DNA of 64,000 nt, taken from positions 387,001 to 451,000 of the forward strand of contig CAWZYM010000174.1 in assembly GCA_963966185.1 (NCBI GenBank). Direction: 5' to 3'. The notes below the pieces were generated by a model. It was not told where the DNA came from, did no database searches, and saw nothing but the letters and a program-made list of their open reading frames with translations. Position numbers and translations under genes: made by a program. The first letter of the stretch is position 1. Each line of letters opens with the position of its first letter. Source of the stretch: Rhabditoides inermis (taxonomy: Eukaryota > Nematoda > Chromadorea > Rhabditida > Rhabditidae). Positions 47,304 to 56,927 of this stretch are shown piece by piece.

Positions 47304-48304
47304 CTAGAAATAGCACAGTACTTCGCTGTGGATGTATTTGAAATCCTTCTTTCTGTTGTCCACTTCTTTTGAGTCACTTGTGAGAACAGAATCCGTCTTT
47401 GCTGCAATTGGGATATCTAACACATCTTCGATACACGTACGATTGCTGAGCTGGAATATCGGGCGTGTACCGCAGGGTCGTCCAGTGAAACAGTAGCCTA
47501 TGAAGTTGCCCAACTGTGCGCCCACTACTGCCCTGATTTTAGTGAAATGCTGATACTTCTTCAACAATCCTAAAGTACAAAATGTGAGTTCGTGCTGTTT
47601 TTTTCAGACGGATACCATCTGATCTCATTTCGAAACTCAAAGCAATCATCACTCCGCACTTTGAATCGAGCTGTTGTTTCACCACCGGGCCAACTTTCCG
47701 GATCACACTGATTTTCGCAACTGAATATAAGCAATTTTCAACTACATCACTGAATTGATCTCACGCGAGGTTTCATCTTTTGTGAAAGTGGCACGAGCAA
47801 TGAGATTGCCGTACTTTGCTTCATCGGTGTAGCAGAAGTGTATCGTGTCGACTGGATTCAGGACACGCTTCATTTCAATCAAGAAGCTCTCCTGAATTGG
47901 TTGGTAAGTATCATTCTCGGGTGTGGTTGCGGTCGACGTAGCAGGTTCATAGCCCGTTGTACTCATGTCGGTAGAGACCATTGTGGTGTAGTGGGCATCA
48001 GATGCACATGTTTCATTCTTCTCATATACGAATGCGACTCCTTGCGCTACGGGTTCGTAGGACGGAGAGCGACCGCAGAACGCCGATGCTACGTCCTTAT
48101 CAAATCTGAACAAACACTGAACAAAAACAAGTGCCACTCGTACCTGGCTAGATCGAAGCACTCAGTTGTGTTTGCTTCAAACGATGTCCAGGTCATTAGA
48201 TATTTTCCTGCATCATCGCAATTGTTCAGCTTAGTAGCCAGATGTGGGGCAGAGTGAATAGCCGTTAGTTTACAGAAGTACACAATATTCCAGTATGCGA
48301 GCAT
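47304..48304 (-). CDS. F1: secreted Cys-patterned protein of an unrecognised tandem family, complete
   Basis: Exons 48304-48144, 48105-47765, 47720-47610 (donor GTCTGA; an alternative donor is a few bases upstream), 47527-47441 and 47416-47304; about 270 residues. Family marks in order: N-terminal signal MLAYWNIVYFC; NNCDDAGKYLMTWTSFEANT then CFDLAR; a Cys and VAFVYEKNETC; a short Thr-rich linker; HFCYTDE; IRKVGPVVKQQLDSKCG; GNFIGYC and CG; VLTS and a terminal VLCYF. F3-F5 share the order. I recognise no named domain. Probably exported. The last two exons also occur as fragments in units 1-3. The linker is much shorter than in F2. Confidence 0.8.
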
Positions 48305-48480
48305 TGCTTACACTGAGAGTCAATGCTTCTTCCGCGTCTGGCAGACATGCACCGCTTAGTTCCTCCCTGATGAAACACACATCACTCACTCCACCGCCCA
48401 AATTTTTTACGCCGCGAAATTTCGAAAATGCATTTGTCGCTAAGGAAATACATACTCACGAGGAACAACATTAAAAAATT
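48305..48480 (-). promoter_or_regulatory. Upstream region shared by F1 and F2
   Basis: About 175 bp upstream of F1 are nearly identical to the region upstream of the F2 start (52220-52385), including ACTGAGAGTCAATGC and CATTTGTCGCTAAGG. The match shows the promoter was duplicated with the gene. Specific factor sites are not identifiable. Confidence 0.5.
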
Positions 48481-48998
48481 AGATATTTGGACTCTATCTA
48501 CACATGAGACATTATGGATGTTTCAATTGAGAGTTCTCGAGAGTATTAGAGATAAAAATCGAGAATAACAAAAATCGAAAAAGCTTCATTTCAATCAAGA
48601 AGCTCTCCTGAATTGGTTGGTAAGTATCATTCTCGGGTGTGTATACTGGTATACTCACATGGTTGATCTGTGTCGTTGTAGGTCTGGGCGTCGTTGTGGG
48701 AGGTCTCGTTGTTGGAGGAGGGGTCCTTATCGTAGGAATCGCGGGAGGCCTTTGTGTTGTTGGAGTGGTTGGTGGTGGCTTTGGAATGGTTGTCGTAGTG
48801 GTAGTAGTAGTTGTAGTGGTGGTGGTAGTTGTTGCTGTCGTTGTGGTCGGTGTTGTTTTTGTTGTTGTTGTGGTCAACTCGGTTGTTTCGATTTCCGCAA
48901 ACTGGGTTGCGGTCGACGTAGCAGGTTCATAGCCCGTTGGAGTCGTAGGGAGCATTCTGGTATAGTGGGCATCAGATGCACATTTTCATTCTTCTCAT

Positions 48999-49649
48999 CC
49001 CCACACTACTGATCACCGCATACACAACCTATTTTCGCTGTAAATTAGAATATTGCACTGAGCTCTGGAACCCTACTGATGTTGCTTCTGTAAACCTAAT
49101 TAAGAGCATACAACGCTCTTATTATTATACTCGCCGTGTGTGTCAGCGTATCGGGCGCAGCCTATCATATCCTCAACGCCTTGAGCTTTTCAATCTTCAA
49201 ACTCTCGAAAATAGACAATTCTTGAATGATGTCACTTACATTCCTAAAGTAATCCACTCTAAAACTATCTTGGACTATCATGGTCTTTTTGCAATTATTC
49301 CATCTCGTACTCGTGGCTCTCATGAATTTAGAATTGTTCCATCATTTGATCACACAGGCCGTACCAGCACTTTTATAAGCAGAACCTTCGCAATCTGGAA
49401 TGCGCTTTCTCGTGACCTAATCTCCATCAATGATCCCTCCATTTTCAAATCACAACTCTCTACATTAGATCTCATGCCACCTAGCTAATTGCGCAACCTA
49501 TAGAGAGCTCTCCCCATTTCCTTTTCCATGTAACACTATGTGATTATGTCCTTGTTCAATATCATTGAAACCCCATTTATACCTGCCGTTTATATTGCTC
49601 ACTTTTTGTTTAAAATTTCGTTTTTTCCATGTTATCGGTAATAAACCTA
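48999..49649 (+). mobile_element. CR1-like non-LTR retrotransposon fragment (C-terminal reverse transcriptase region) in F2
   Basis: An open frame to 49488 encodes about 160 residues with the thumb/C-terminal pattern of CR1/L2/jockey-type elements: YFRCKLEYCTELWNP, IKSIQR, LSYPQRLELFNLQTLENR, SRTRGS and a final FKSQL. A 3' untranslated part ends GGTAATAAACC. It is flanked by TCAT on both sides, and F1 gives the uninterrupted sequence. Confidence 0.8.
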
Positions 49650-49904
49650 TCATATACGACTGCGACTCCTTGCGCTACGGAATCGAAGGACGGAGAGCGA
49701 CCGCAGAACGCCGATGCTAGGTCCGTATCAAATCTGAACAATTATTCAATTTCGTTTGCGTAGCGAGACGAGGGAAGCGCTAAGTGTGCGGAGCCTACTC
49801 GCTGCGTGGCAGCCCACTATGCCACAGCACGCAGCGCAAGAAAATACGCTATTCTACGATTCGCTTTGTTTTCCCTGCCACCCAACCCCATGTCTTTCAG
49901 AGCC

Positions 49905-50152
49905 CCTGGACGGAGCTGTCGCCGCCATCGGCATATCAGCAGAAGAGGAATCTGAACACCTTGCACGCGCAGCTATCACTGCCCGTGTCGCCCCCAGACG
50001 CGCCTACGCCAGCGCCATCAAGCAGCTGCCTGGACGGAGCTGTCGCCGCCATCGGCATATCAGCAGAAGAGGAATCTGAACACCTTGCACGCGCAGCTAT
50101 CACTGCCCGTGTCGCCCCCAGACGCGCCTACGCCAGCGCCATCAAGCAGCTG
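49905..50152. repeat. 124-bp tandem duplication inside the recombinase element
   Basis: Two adjacent near-identical copies start at 49905 and 50029 (each begins CCTGGACGGAGCTGTCGCC). The period is not a multiple of three, so the duplication shifts the frame. Confidence 0.9.
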
Positions 50153-50495
50153 CGCCGCCGAAAAGAACCTTTCGCCCGACGCCGCCGAGACACTGGTCGC
50201 CTTTCTCATTGTCAAGTGGAAACCAAGAGCGTCAGCGTCGTCGCTACGAGTTGCTGCGGCAGCCGCCAAATTCGGTTCACAGCTTGTTTTTCTGCTCTAA
50301 CTCCCCCTTACCCTATAGCGATGTCGCCGGCCTATCGCCCCTTGTCGGACGCTTTGGAGTGATAGCGGGCGCCGCCATCGCAGCAGCAGCTAGAGGAAGG
50401 AGCGTCATTCACTACAAGCCCTTTATCATGAGCGAACTGAATCGCGTACTCTTGCTGGATACGTCAAGGAGGGACAGGAGAGCAGCTGCTCTGGC

Positions 50496-51011
50496 GTGGC
50501 TCTCGTATCACGACTACTGCGAGTCTCCGAAACCGTCAACTTGGACTGGGAGCACCTGCACCACACTGCGTCAGGTACAACATTGGCTGCCATAGCCACA
50601 TGCTCACCCCAGTACTTTCTAGGCACTCTCTCAATACGTGTCGCGCGAGCTAAGAACGACCAGTTGGCGCACGGCAGGACGACATACGTCAGCTCCAGCA
50701 CCGAGGGCTTCGAGCAGTGGAAGAAGTTCGCACCACGGTGCTATTCTTGCCACCGCCACGAGGAGCCGGTGTTCAGATTCTTTCGCGGAGGAAGAATGTC
50801 CACTGACTCAGTACGTCGCGAGCTGGTCGCCCTGTCGGAGCGCGCCAACGTCTCTCGTCTCACTCCTCACCGACTACGAGCTGGAAAGGCTACCGCAATG
50901 GCTGCGAGTGGAGTGAAAGCGGCATCGATCCAGAGAGCGGGGAGATGGAGATCCGCGGCCTCGCTCCTCTCCTACGTGGGAGACTCGCCAGGCAGCCAGG
51001 GCATCAACTAG
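50496..51011 (+). pseudogene. Tyrosine recombinase catalytic domain
   Basis: 171 open codons beginning at a GTG; the frame is open further upstream. Catalytic motifs are visible: RLLRVSETVNLDW (first Arg box), HRLRAG (His-x-x-Arg), GRWRS (Trp position) and SYVG (nucleophile Tyr), then a stop. A CYSCHRHE stretch could bind zinc. The enzyme would cut and rejoin DNA through a 3'-phosphotyrosine. The N-terminal half is broken, so it is classed as a remnant. Confidence 0.72.
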
Positions 51012-51518
51012 GGGCTCTCCCTATCGATTCAGTTTACTTTTTCCTTGCCCTGCGTCGTAGCAGTTTTATGTACTCTCTACACCTATTTACTACAGTTCTA
51101 CATCTCTACATATTATACCGATGTTCGCCCCCCTCGTATCTCTGGCAAGCGCGCCTACTTTCATAGTTGTTGCATCCTCGCGCTTCCATGATCTGACCTC
51201 GTATTTTTACTTCCTGTTCCCACATATTCGTTTCCTAGTTAGCGATTGTTCACCAGTTACGTTTTGGATTGTTCTGGAGCCGGCATGCCGCCAGTATCGC
51301 ATGTGCTATTAAAAAATCGGCTAGGGCAAGCGCCTTTGTGGGTATGTGTGTGAATCGGATGAAGCGATGCGTCCGCCGGGGAGAGGCGCTCGGGCTTCCG
51401 CCGTCTTCCTTTCTTCCAGGTATCACCATTCACCGCGGCGCAGTCGTAGCATCCGAACATCCGAGGTCGTCCTCCGACAAGCGACTACGCGGCCGCACCT
51501 CGGCCGTGCTCTCTTCGC

Positions 51519-51907
51519 TTAAAGGAACAGTGGCGACTTATTTCTGCCACAATCTGCCACAACTCCTCATTTTCACACGCGCAAAACATTTGGCGCGAAC
51601 GGGAATCGAAACAGCGAGCTCGGTGCCACAACGCAGCGCACATGCATTGAGCCATGAAACAAGTGAGATGCCTTCGATCAATTGCGCGTATGTCTCCGAA
51701 CCCAATTTTTGCAATATTGAAGCTTTGAGCGGTAGGTTAATCGTGATGGGACCAATTTTGAACTCAAATTTTTAGCTGCATTCTTGCCATTGCAGATTCG
51801 AAAGTAACGCAGAATCGTCGTTCTTTCGCAAAAAATACAATTGTGTTAGATTAATATGATTTTTAATAATACTCAAAGTCAAAAACAAGTCGCCACTGTT
51901 CTTTTAA
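51519..51907. mobile_element. TTAA MITE (family C) in F2 intron 1
   Basis: Ends TTAAAGGAACAGTGGCGACTT and, inverted, AAGTCGCCACTGTTCTTTTAA, with TTAA at both ends, 389 bp. It contains a tRNA-like stretch (B-box-like TTTCGATTCC on the minus strand, about 51594-51657). A related copy is at 59075-59471. Confidence 0.8.
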
Positions 51908-52491
51908 ACCACCACCTTCGTCACGTACCTGTTTGGTCTGACCGCGTTTTGCACACGAATAAAGCCCGTTCCTCCCTGTTCTGTGAAGTGTCGCAATGGT
52001 AGTTTTCACGGAATGTATGGAGCGAAAACCACAATTTTTTGCAAACAACCACTCGTACCTGGCTAGATCAAAGCACTCAGTTGTGATGGCTTCAAACGAC
52101 GTCCAGGTCATCAGATATTTTCCTGCATCATCGCAGTTGTTGAGCTTAGTAGCCAGCTGTGGGGCCGAGTGAATAGCCGTCAGTTTACAGAAGTACACAA
52201 TATTCCAGTAAGCGAGCATTGCTTACACTGAGAGTCAATGCTTCTTCCGCGTCTGGCAGACATGCACCGCTTAGTTCCTCTCTGATGAAACACACATCAC
52301 TCACTCCACCGCCCAAATTTATTACGCCGCGAAATTTCGAAAATGCATTTGTCGCTAAGGAAATACATACTCACGAGGGAACAATATTAAAATTAAAATT
52401 ATTACAACACAAGGATGCGTCGCACATGAAATGCCTGTGAACATAACAATGAAGGAGCATCAGTAGAGTACTAGATAGCGAAACCTCTTTC

Positions 52492-52565
52492 GGCCCACAA
52501 TCGGCATCGAACCCGTGACCTTTCGATTGAGAGCCGCGCACACATCCACTGCGCTACCGCCGTGC
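52492..52565 (-). other. tRNA-like sequence
   Basis: The minus strand has a good A box (GTAGCGCAGTGGA) and B box (GGGTTCGATGCC) at normal spacing, but the acceptor arms (GCACGGC and TGTGGGC) do not pair. It is probably a tRNA pseudogene or tRNA-derived element. A related half, A box only, is at about 62657-62690. The rest of 52441-52900 shows nothing I recognise. Confidence 0.4.
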
Positions 52566-52900
52566 AAAAAAAATTTGTGTGTCGTCGAGTGTCGTCCTTG
52601 CGTGTCGTCCTTGCGATTTTCTTATCTTCTCTGTATTGTTATAAGTTTAGTATATGTTCATTTGGAACTAGAAAATTAGATATTTCGACTCTACCTGCAC
52701 ATAAGACATTATTAATGTTTTAATGGAGAGTTTTCAAGAGTAAAAGAGACAAAAAAGTAGTAGTGAGATAAAAAGGAGATAAACGCAATACCAACAATGA
52801 AAAAAAACATTTATCAAATTACGACGACACTCTTTATTCATTTGCGTTATTAGCAAAAAACGTTTCAAAAACGTTCAAAAAAGTATTTAACCGAACTTGT

Positions 52901-54029
52901 TCAAAAATAACACAGTTTTTGATAGCTGTAACTTAGTGGTGACGAACTCTTTTTTGTTAGATCGTCCACTTCGTCTCCAGAGCTTGTCAAAAAAGCATCC
53001 CCGTTGTCTAAAAGCACAGCAATTGGCAAGTAGTGACATCACAACTAACCTTTCTTCAACTGATAGATCTCTCCCTTCCCACATGTGGGTTTCTCCAAAC
53101 AATATCCAATGAACTCATCCGAACCTCCTGCATTTGCATCCAGAGTAGAGAAAAGTTGATATCCTGATGAAAAATTGCAAAATAACCAAAAATTGGATGC
53201 AATATGTTTGCTATAAAAAATACCACCTTTCAGCATTTTGAAGTGCAAGGCGAATAGCGTTCCACATTGTTCGATTAGCTGTTGTTTCACGAAATTACCT
53301 ACTTTTCTAATTATATTGAGTTTTGCGACTAAATAAAACATATTTTGAGTTTAAAAATCGAAACAAATACTTTCTGTTTCATTCTGCTTGTAATTCGTGA
53401 CGTAAATGAATTTCAAATATAGTGATGGATTATGAGATGAGTAACAAAAGTGCTTGTCTTTTTTGTCATGGTAGATTCGGTGCACCGGAACCACGTAGTC
53501 GCTCTGAGTTGTGGTATGTAATGTCGTGGCAATGAGGATTCTCACATATCTGACGCTAGAACCGTCATCTTTCGGCGTTAGTTTCGTAGTTGTGAGAGTT
53601 TTCGGTAGCGTTGGTTTCGGGGTAGTGGTTGTTGCGATTTTGGTTGTGGTTGGTTTCATCGTCGTTTTAGTGGAAGACATGGCTGCAGTGAGTACGGTCT
53701 TGGTTGTCGCAGCGAGTGGGCAAGTATGTTTCTTTTCGTAAACCAGCGCCATTCCCTGTGGCAATTCACCGTATTGCATTGACCGATTGCATAACAGCAA
53801 GGCTGTGCTGCTGTCGTAACTGAAACGCAATTCATGACCTTTTTCCAAAAGCTCCACACCTGTATAGGTCGAAACACGTCGTCGTGTTCGTTTCGAAGGT
53901 TGTCCAAGTCAATAAAAAGTCGTTTGCATCGTTACAGTGGCTCACGTGTTCAGTGACCAGAGACAGTTCGTTGGGATAGTCGCTGGACGCGAGCTGGCAA
54001 AAATATACGAAACTCCAGAACGCAGCCAT
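52901..54029 (-). CDS. F3: secreted Cys-patterned protein with Thr-rich linker, complete
   Basis: Exons 54029-53860, 53819-53371, 53328-53227, 53163-53050, 53007-52901; all phases agree; 313 residues. The start MAAFWSFVYFC was chosen over an upstream in-frame ATG at 54086 because it aligns with F1, F4 and F5. Order: signal; SHCNDANDFLLTWTTFETNT then CFDLY; LLLCNRSMQYGELPQGMALV and YEKKHTC; a Thr/Pro/Lys linker of about 45 residues; HFCYSS; IIRKVGNFVKQQLIEQCG; EFIGYCLEKPTCG; FLTS and a terminal LCYF. The Thr-rich part suggests O-glycosylation. The function is unknown. Same strand and spacing as its relatives. Confidence 0.85.
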
Positions 54030-55150
54030 CACTCCTGACAGAAGAAGGGACTGGCGGATTTCAGATTTCGAACAATCTGTGTCCAAGCTACCCGTATGTA
54101 TCTCATTCTGCGGGCCGACTTTATTTCGGAAAACTTTCAGTATGCATTTGTTGTTATGGAAATGCGAAGCTGGAGCATTAGAAGCGAGACATATGGTCGA
54201 AAATGGTCAAGACTTTGATTTATGTATACCGTATGCATACTACATATGTATGTACATTTGTTTATATGCAATCCAACAATGTATTCAATCATGAATACAA
54301 TATCATAATTCAAAAGCTATGAAGATTCGGTGACATCAAAATGAGGTGATGTGACAGTGAACAAAAAATACTAACGCTATGTAAAAAGATTTTTGTCCAA
54401 TATTCGTAATCACTACAAGAAGGTCGCGTGTATTGATTTTTTGTATTTGTAATAGTTGAAACATGATTCACAAACCCATTGTTACTATACACGTTCAAGT
54501 ATTTCAATGCGCCATCTCAACTTCAGATTGCCGCAATTGTTCCTGTGTTCTACAGTGTCGCATTTAACGAGCACTTTTTTGCTGTCATTTACAAGTTATA
54601 CAGGAAGTGTCGAGAGGGGATTGCGGGATTGCGGGAGATATGAGGATGTGTATTCAGGTGACTTCCAAACATCATTATTGTTTCCGTGAAGATAAAATGG
54701 TAGCTGCCATACATAGATATGGATTGTGGAGTATAGCACCACTGTGCTATTCTTGCAACCGCAATCGTAGTGCGCAAACATCAGACCATGCGAAACACAC
54801 ACACATTTATTTCAGAGAGTGAAACGAATAATTATGTACGCTGCCTGTTGACGGCCCGGTGTAGATGTGGCCAGCTTGCCAGATCGCTCCGCCCACCTCC
54901 GGATGATCTTGGAATTTTCGAATTTTAGTTCGATTCTTCCCTCATTGTCCTGAGTGAATTTGTGTGATTTGAGTGATCTGTTCTGAGTGTACCTGTATTG
55001 AGTGTTAGACTATAACGAGTGTTAGTCTAGAGTGTGTGTTGTGTATTATAAATCGTTGATGCAATTTGTGCCTGTCGCTATTTGGCCAGTCGCATCCACC
55101 TGTGCAAGCGGTGCGACTGTGATTGACTGTGATATAAGTACTGATTGATT

Positions 55151-56575
55151 GCTAACCGATCTGTGCTAAGATCATAGTGTGTTAACCAAGCCCATTGCTA
55201 TTGGGTATCGATTGATTATCGATCGCGAGTAAGAGCGAGGGGTGATGTCCGTGTGCGAAAGCAGTTTATGGTGCATCGGCCAGTGTAGATGTGGCCAGCT
55301 TGCCCGGACGCTCCGCCCTCCTCCGGATGGAACTCATAAAGAGCGAAGATGTAAGCACAGTCAAAATGTTGATGAACGGCAAAGAAAAACTACGAGCAAT
55401 AAATATGTTATACTCTCTAGAGCTCAATCCAGACTCATGCCCTCCAATAACCGTAGGATCTTTATAACGGAAAGGCGCGCAATCGAGAAGCGACAATCGT
55501 AGTGCGCAAACATCAGTAGACGATCAGCTGTGAATATTCTAGTACGCGGAATTGAATTGACAGACTCCCACATATTTGAAAAGGCACTATATGATGAGCA
55601 GGGATATACCGTAGTAATTTATACCGTAATAAATCTTGCAACACGAATTGTGAAATTGTTGACCTCAAAAATTAATTGATATACAAATTATTGCATATTA
55701 TTCTTTATTTTTTTATTTAATCATTTGTTGCAATTACAATGTGATGATTAAAAGATGATGCTATTATTGCTTTCAATTTCAGTTCGCACCTTTATTCAAG
55801 CAATCAATGACTTCTGATATAGGGTATCCCCCATTTTCACGGTACGCGAATTATCGGCGGTCGGCCAGACAGGGGCGAAATGACGAGCTTTTTATGCAAA
55901 TATCGGGGTTTTACTCCAAAACACGGCAAAAATGAGAGACATTGAAAAATCGAAAACTAGAGTTCTGTGCGGACACTATCAAAGTATCTTCTCCCTCAAA
56001 CTGGGTTCTGTAGCATGGATTTGAAGTGAGTTATTAAGTTTTCTAGATTTTACCTATTGAACAGCCTCGAAAACGTGGTTATCGAACGATATTAAGAGAA
56101 CTAAAGCGAAATTCAAAAATCGAAATCTAGAGTTCTATGGGGGCTGGGGATTCACACCACATATCCGAAAATTGTAAAGATTCATCAATTTCAGAAGGAG
56201 TTATTAGCTCTGAAAGGTGAGCAACTCTGCTTCATCAGAATTGCAAATCACCTTCATTTCCCTAAAATCAGACCGCAAAGCGCGCGACTCGCGCGGTCAA
56301 ATGGTCTTGCGCGGACCGATAGCGCGGCTAAATGCGATGAAATGATGTCTGGAAAATATGCGGCGAGATGGCTGCCATACCGTGAACGGGGGGGACACCC
56401 TATAACACCCCTGCGAACGACGAGAACACCAGCGGTTTTTTGCTAACCGATCTGTGCTAAGATCATAGTGTGCTAACCTAACCAAGCCCATTGCTATTGG
56501 GTATCGATTGATTATCGATTGATTATCGATCGCGAGTAAGAGCGAGGGGTGATATCCGTGTGCGAAGGCAGTTTA
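55151..56575. repeat. Direct repeat pair bracketing 1.2 kb
   Basis: About 120 bp at 55151-55266 (TGCTAACCGATCTGTGCTAAG to GCAGTTTA) recur at 56441-56575 with small internal duplications (GATTGATTATC once more in the second). They could be short terminal direct repeats of a non-autonomous element, but no flanking target duplication is visible. Confidence 0.5.
55818..56404. mobile_element. TA-flanked MITE with TAGGGTRTCCCCC termini
   Basis: Ends TATAGGGTATCCCCC and, inverted, GGGGGACACCCTATA; the similarity extends through TTCACGGTA. A TA target duplication fits a Tc1/mariner-type origin. 587 bp, no coding capacity. Confidence 0.7.
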
Positions 56576-56927
56576 GTGGAGGTGTACACAGTTGCCTGTA
56601 TTTCATTCCGCTAGTTGGGCAGCTTCTTGCATTGCCATATACTGTCAGGTCTTACGGGATAATACGCAAAAAGAACTTCCTACTTCCTTCAAAAAAAAAC
56701 GTGTAAATTGATCGATAACCAAACAAAATAATATTCAATAGCGTTTATTAGATATCACAACAAAATACATCTGCTACGAGAACGTCAAAACTTGTTTCAT
56801 GTGGAAACAACATGCTAAAATAAACGGAACATTTAGAAAAGTGTTTGCGGAGTTTGTCGAAATTCCGAAAGGAAATAAAAATTGTTTTCAGAGTGAAAAA
56901 AGTAAACATGACTGTATGAGTTTGTAA

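Larger units (their letters stand above)
36991..47604. repeat. Tandem segment, unit 4 of 4 (carries the deleted NeSL-type element)
   Basis: About 10.6 kb including a 2.5-kb retrotransposon remnant. At about 47600 the sequence runs on without a junction into F1 exon 3, so this is the original right edge of the amplified segment. Its esterase last exon and adjoining lectin 3' end differ most from the other units; its lectin 5' part and methyltransferase intron match unit 1. Confidence 0.88.
49750..51515 (+). mobile_element. Tyrosine-recombinase mobile element (Crypton-, PAT- or DIRS-like), degenerate
   Basis: It lies in F2 intron 1. The recombinase is at 50496-51011. Upstream open pieces in the same frame (LSPDAAETLVAFLIVKW, LAGYVKEGQE) look like the core-binding domain but are broken by stops and a 124-bp duplication. 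Exact ends are not visible; the sequence is GC-rich compared with its surroundings. No reverse transcriptase is present, so Crypton or a truncated PAT/DIRS element are both possible. Confidence 0.6.
48584..52219 (-). pseudogene. F2: family pseudogene split by nested mobile elements
   Basis: Exon 1 lies at 52219-52059 (MLAYWNIVYFCKLTAI, near-identical to F1). Exon 2 resumes at about 49735, is interrupted by a CR1-like fragment at 48999-49649, and continues to about 48584, where homology to F1 ends in mid-exon. Intron 1 is filled by a tyrosine-recombinase element and a TTAA MITE. The linker region keeps a long Thr run (about 48640-48890) that F1 has lost. Exons 3-5 are absent, so no functional protein is possible. 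Confidence 0.82.
54030..56927. other. Intergenic region with repeats between F3 and F4
   Basis: No gene is recognised. Two partly similar blocks with GTAGATGTGGCCAGCTTGCC occur at about 54861 and 55285. A direct repeat pair and a TA-flanked MITE lie in the right part. Small open frames here have no family resemblance. Confidence 0.5.

Noticed and set aside
48639..48932. Plus-strand Val-rich frame of 97 codons
   Set aside because: Antisense of the Thr-rich linker of F2.
55151..56575. The direct repeats as LTRs of a retrotransposon
   Set aside because: No TG...CA ends, primer-binding site, coding region or target duplication visible; left as a plain repeat pair.
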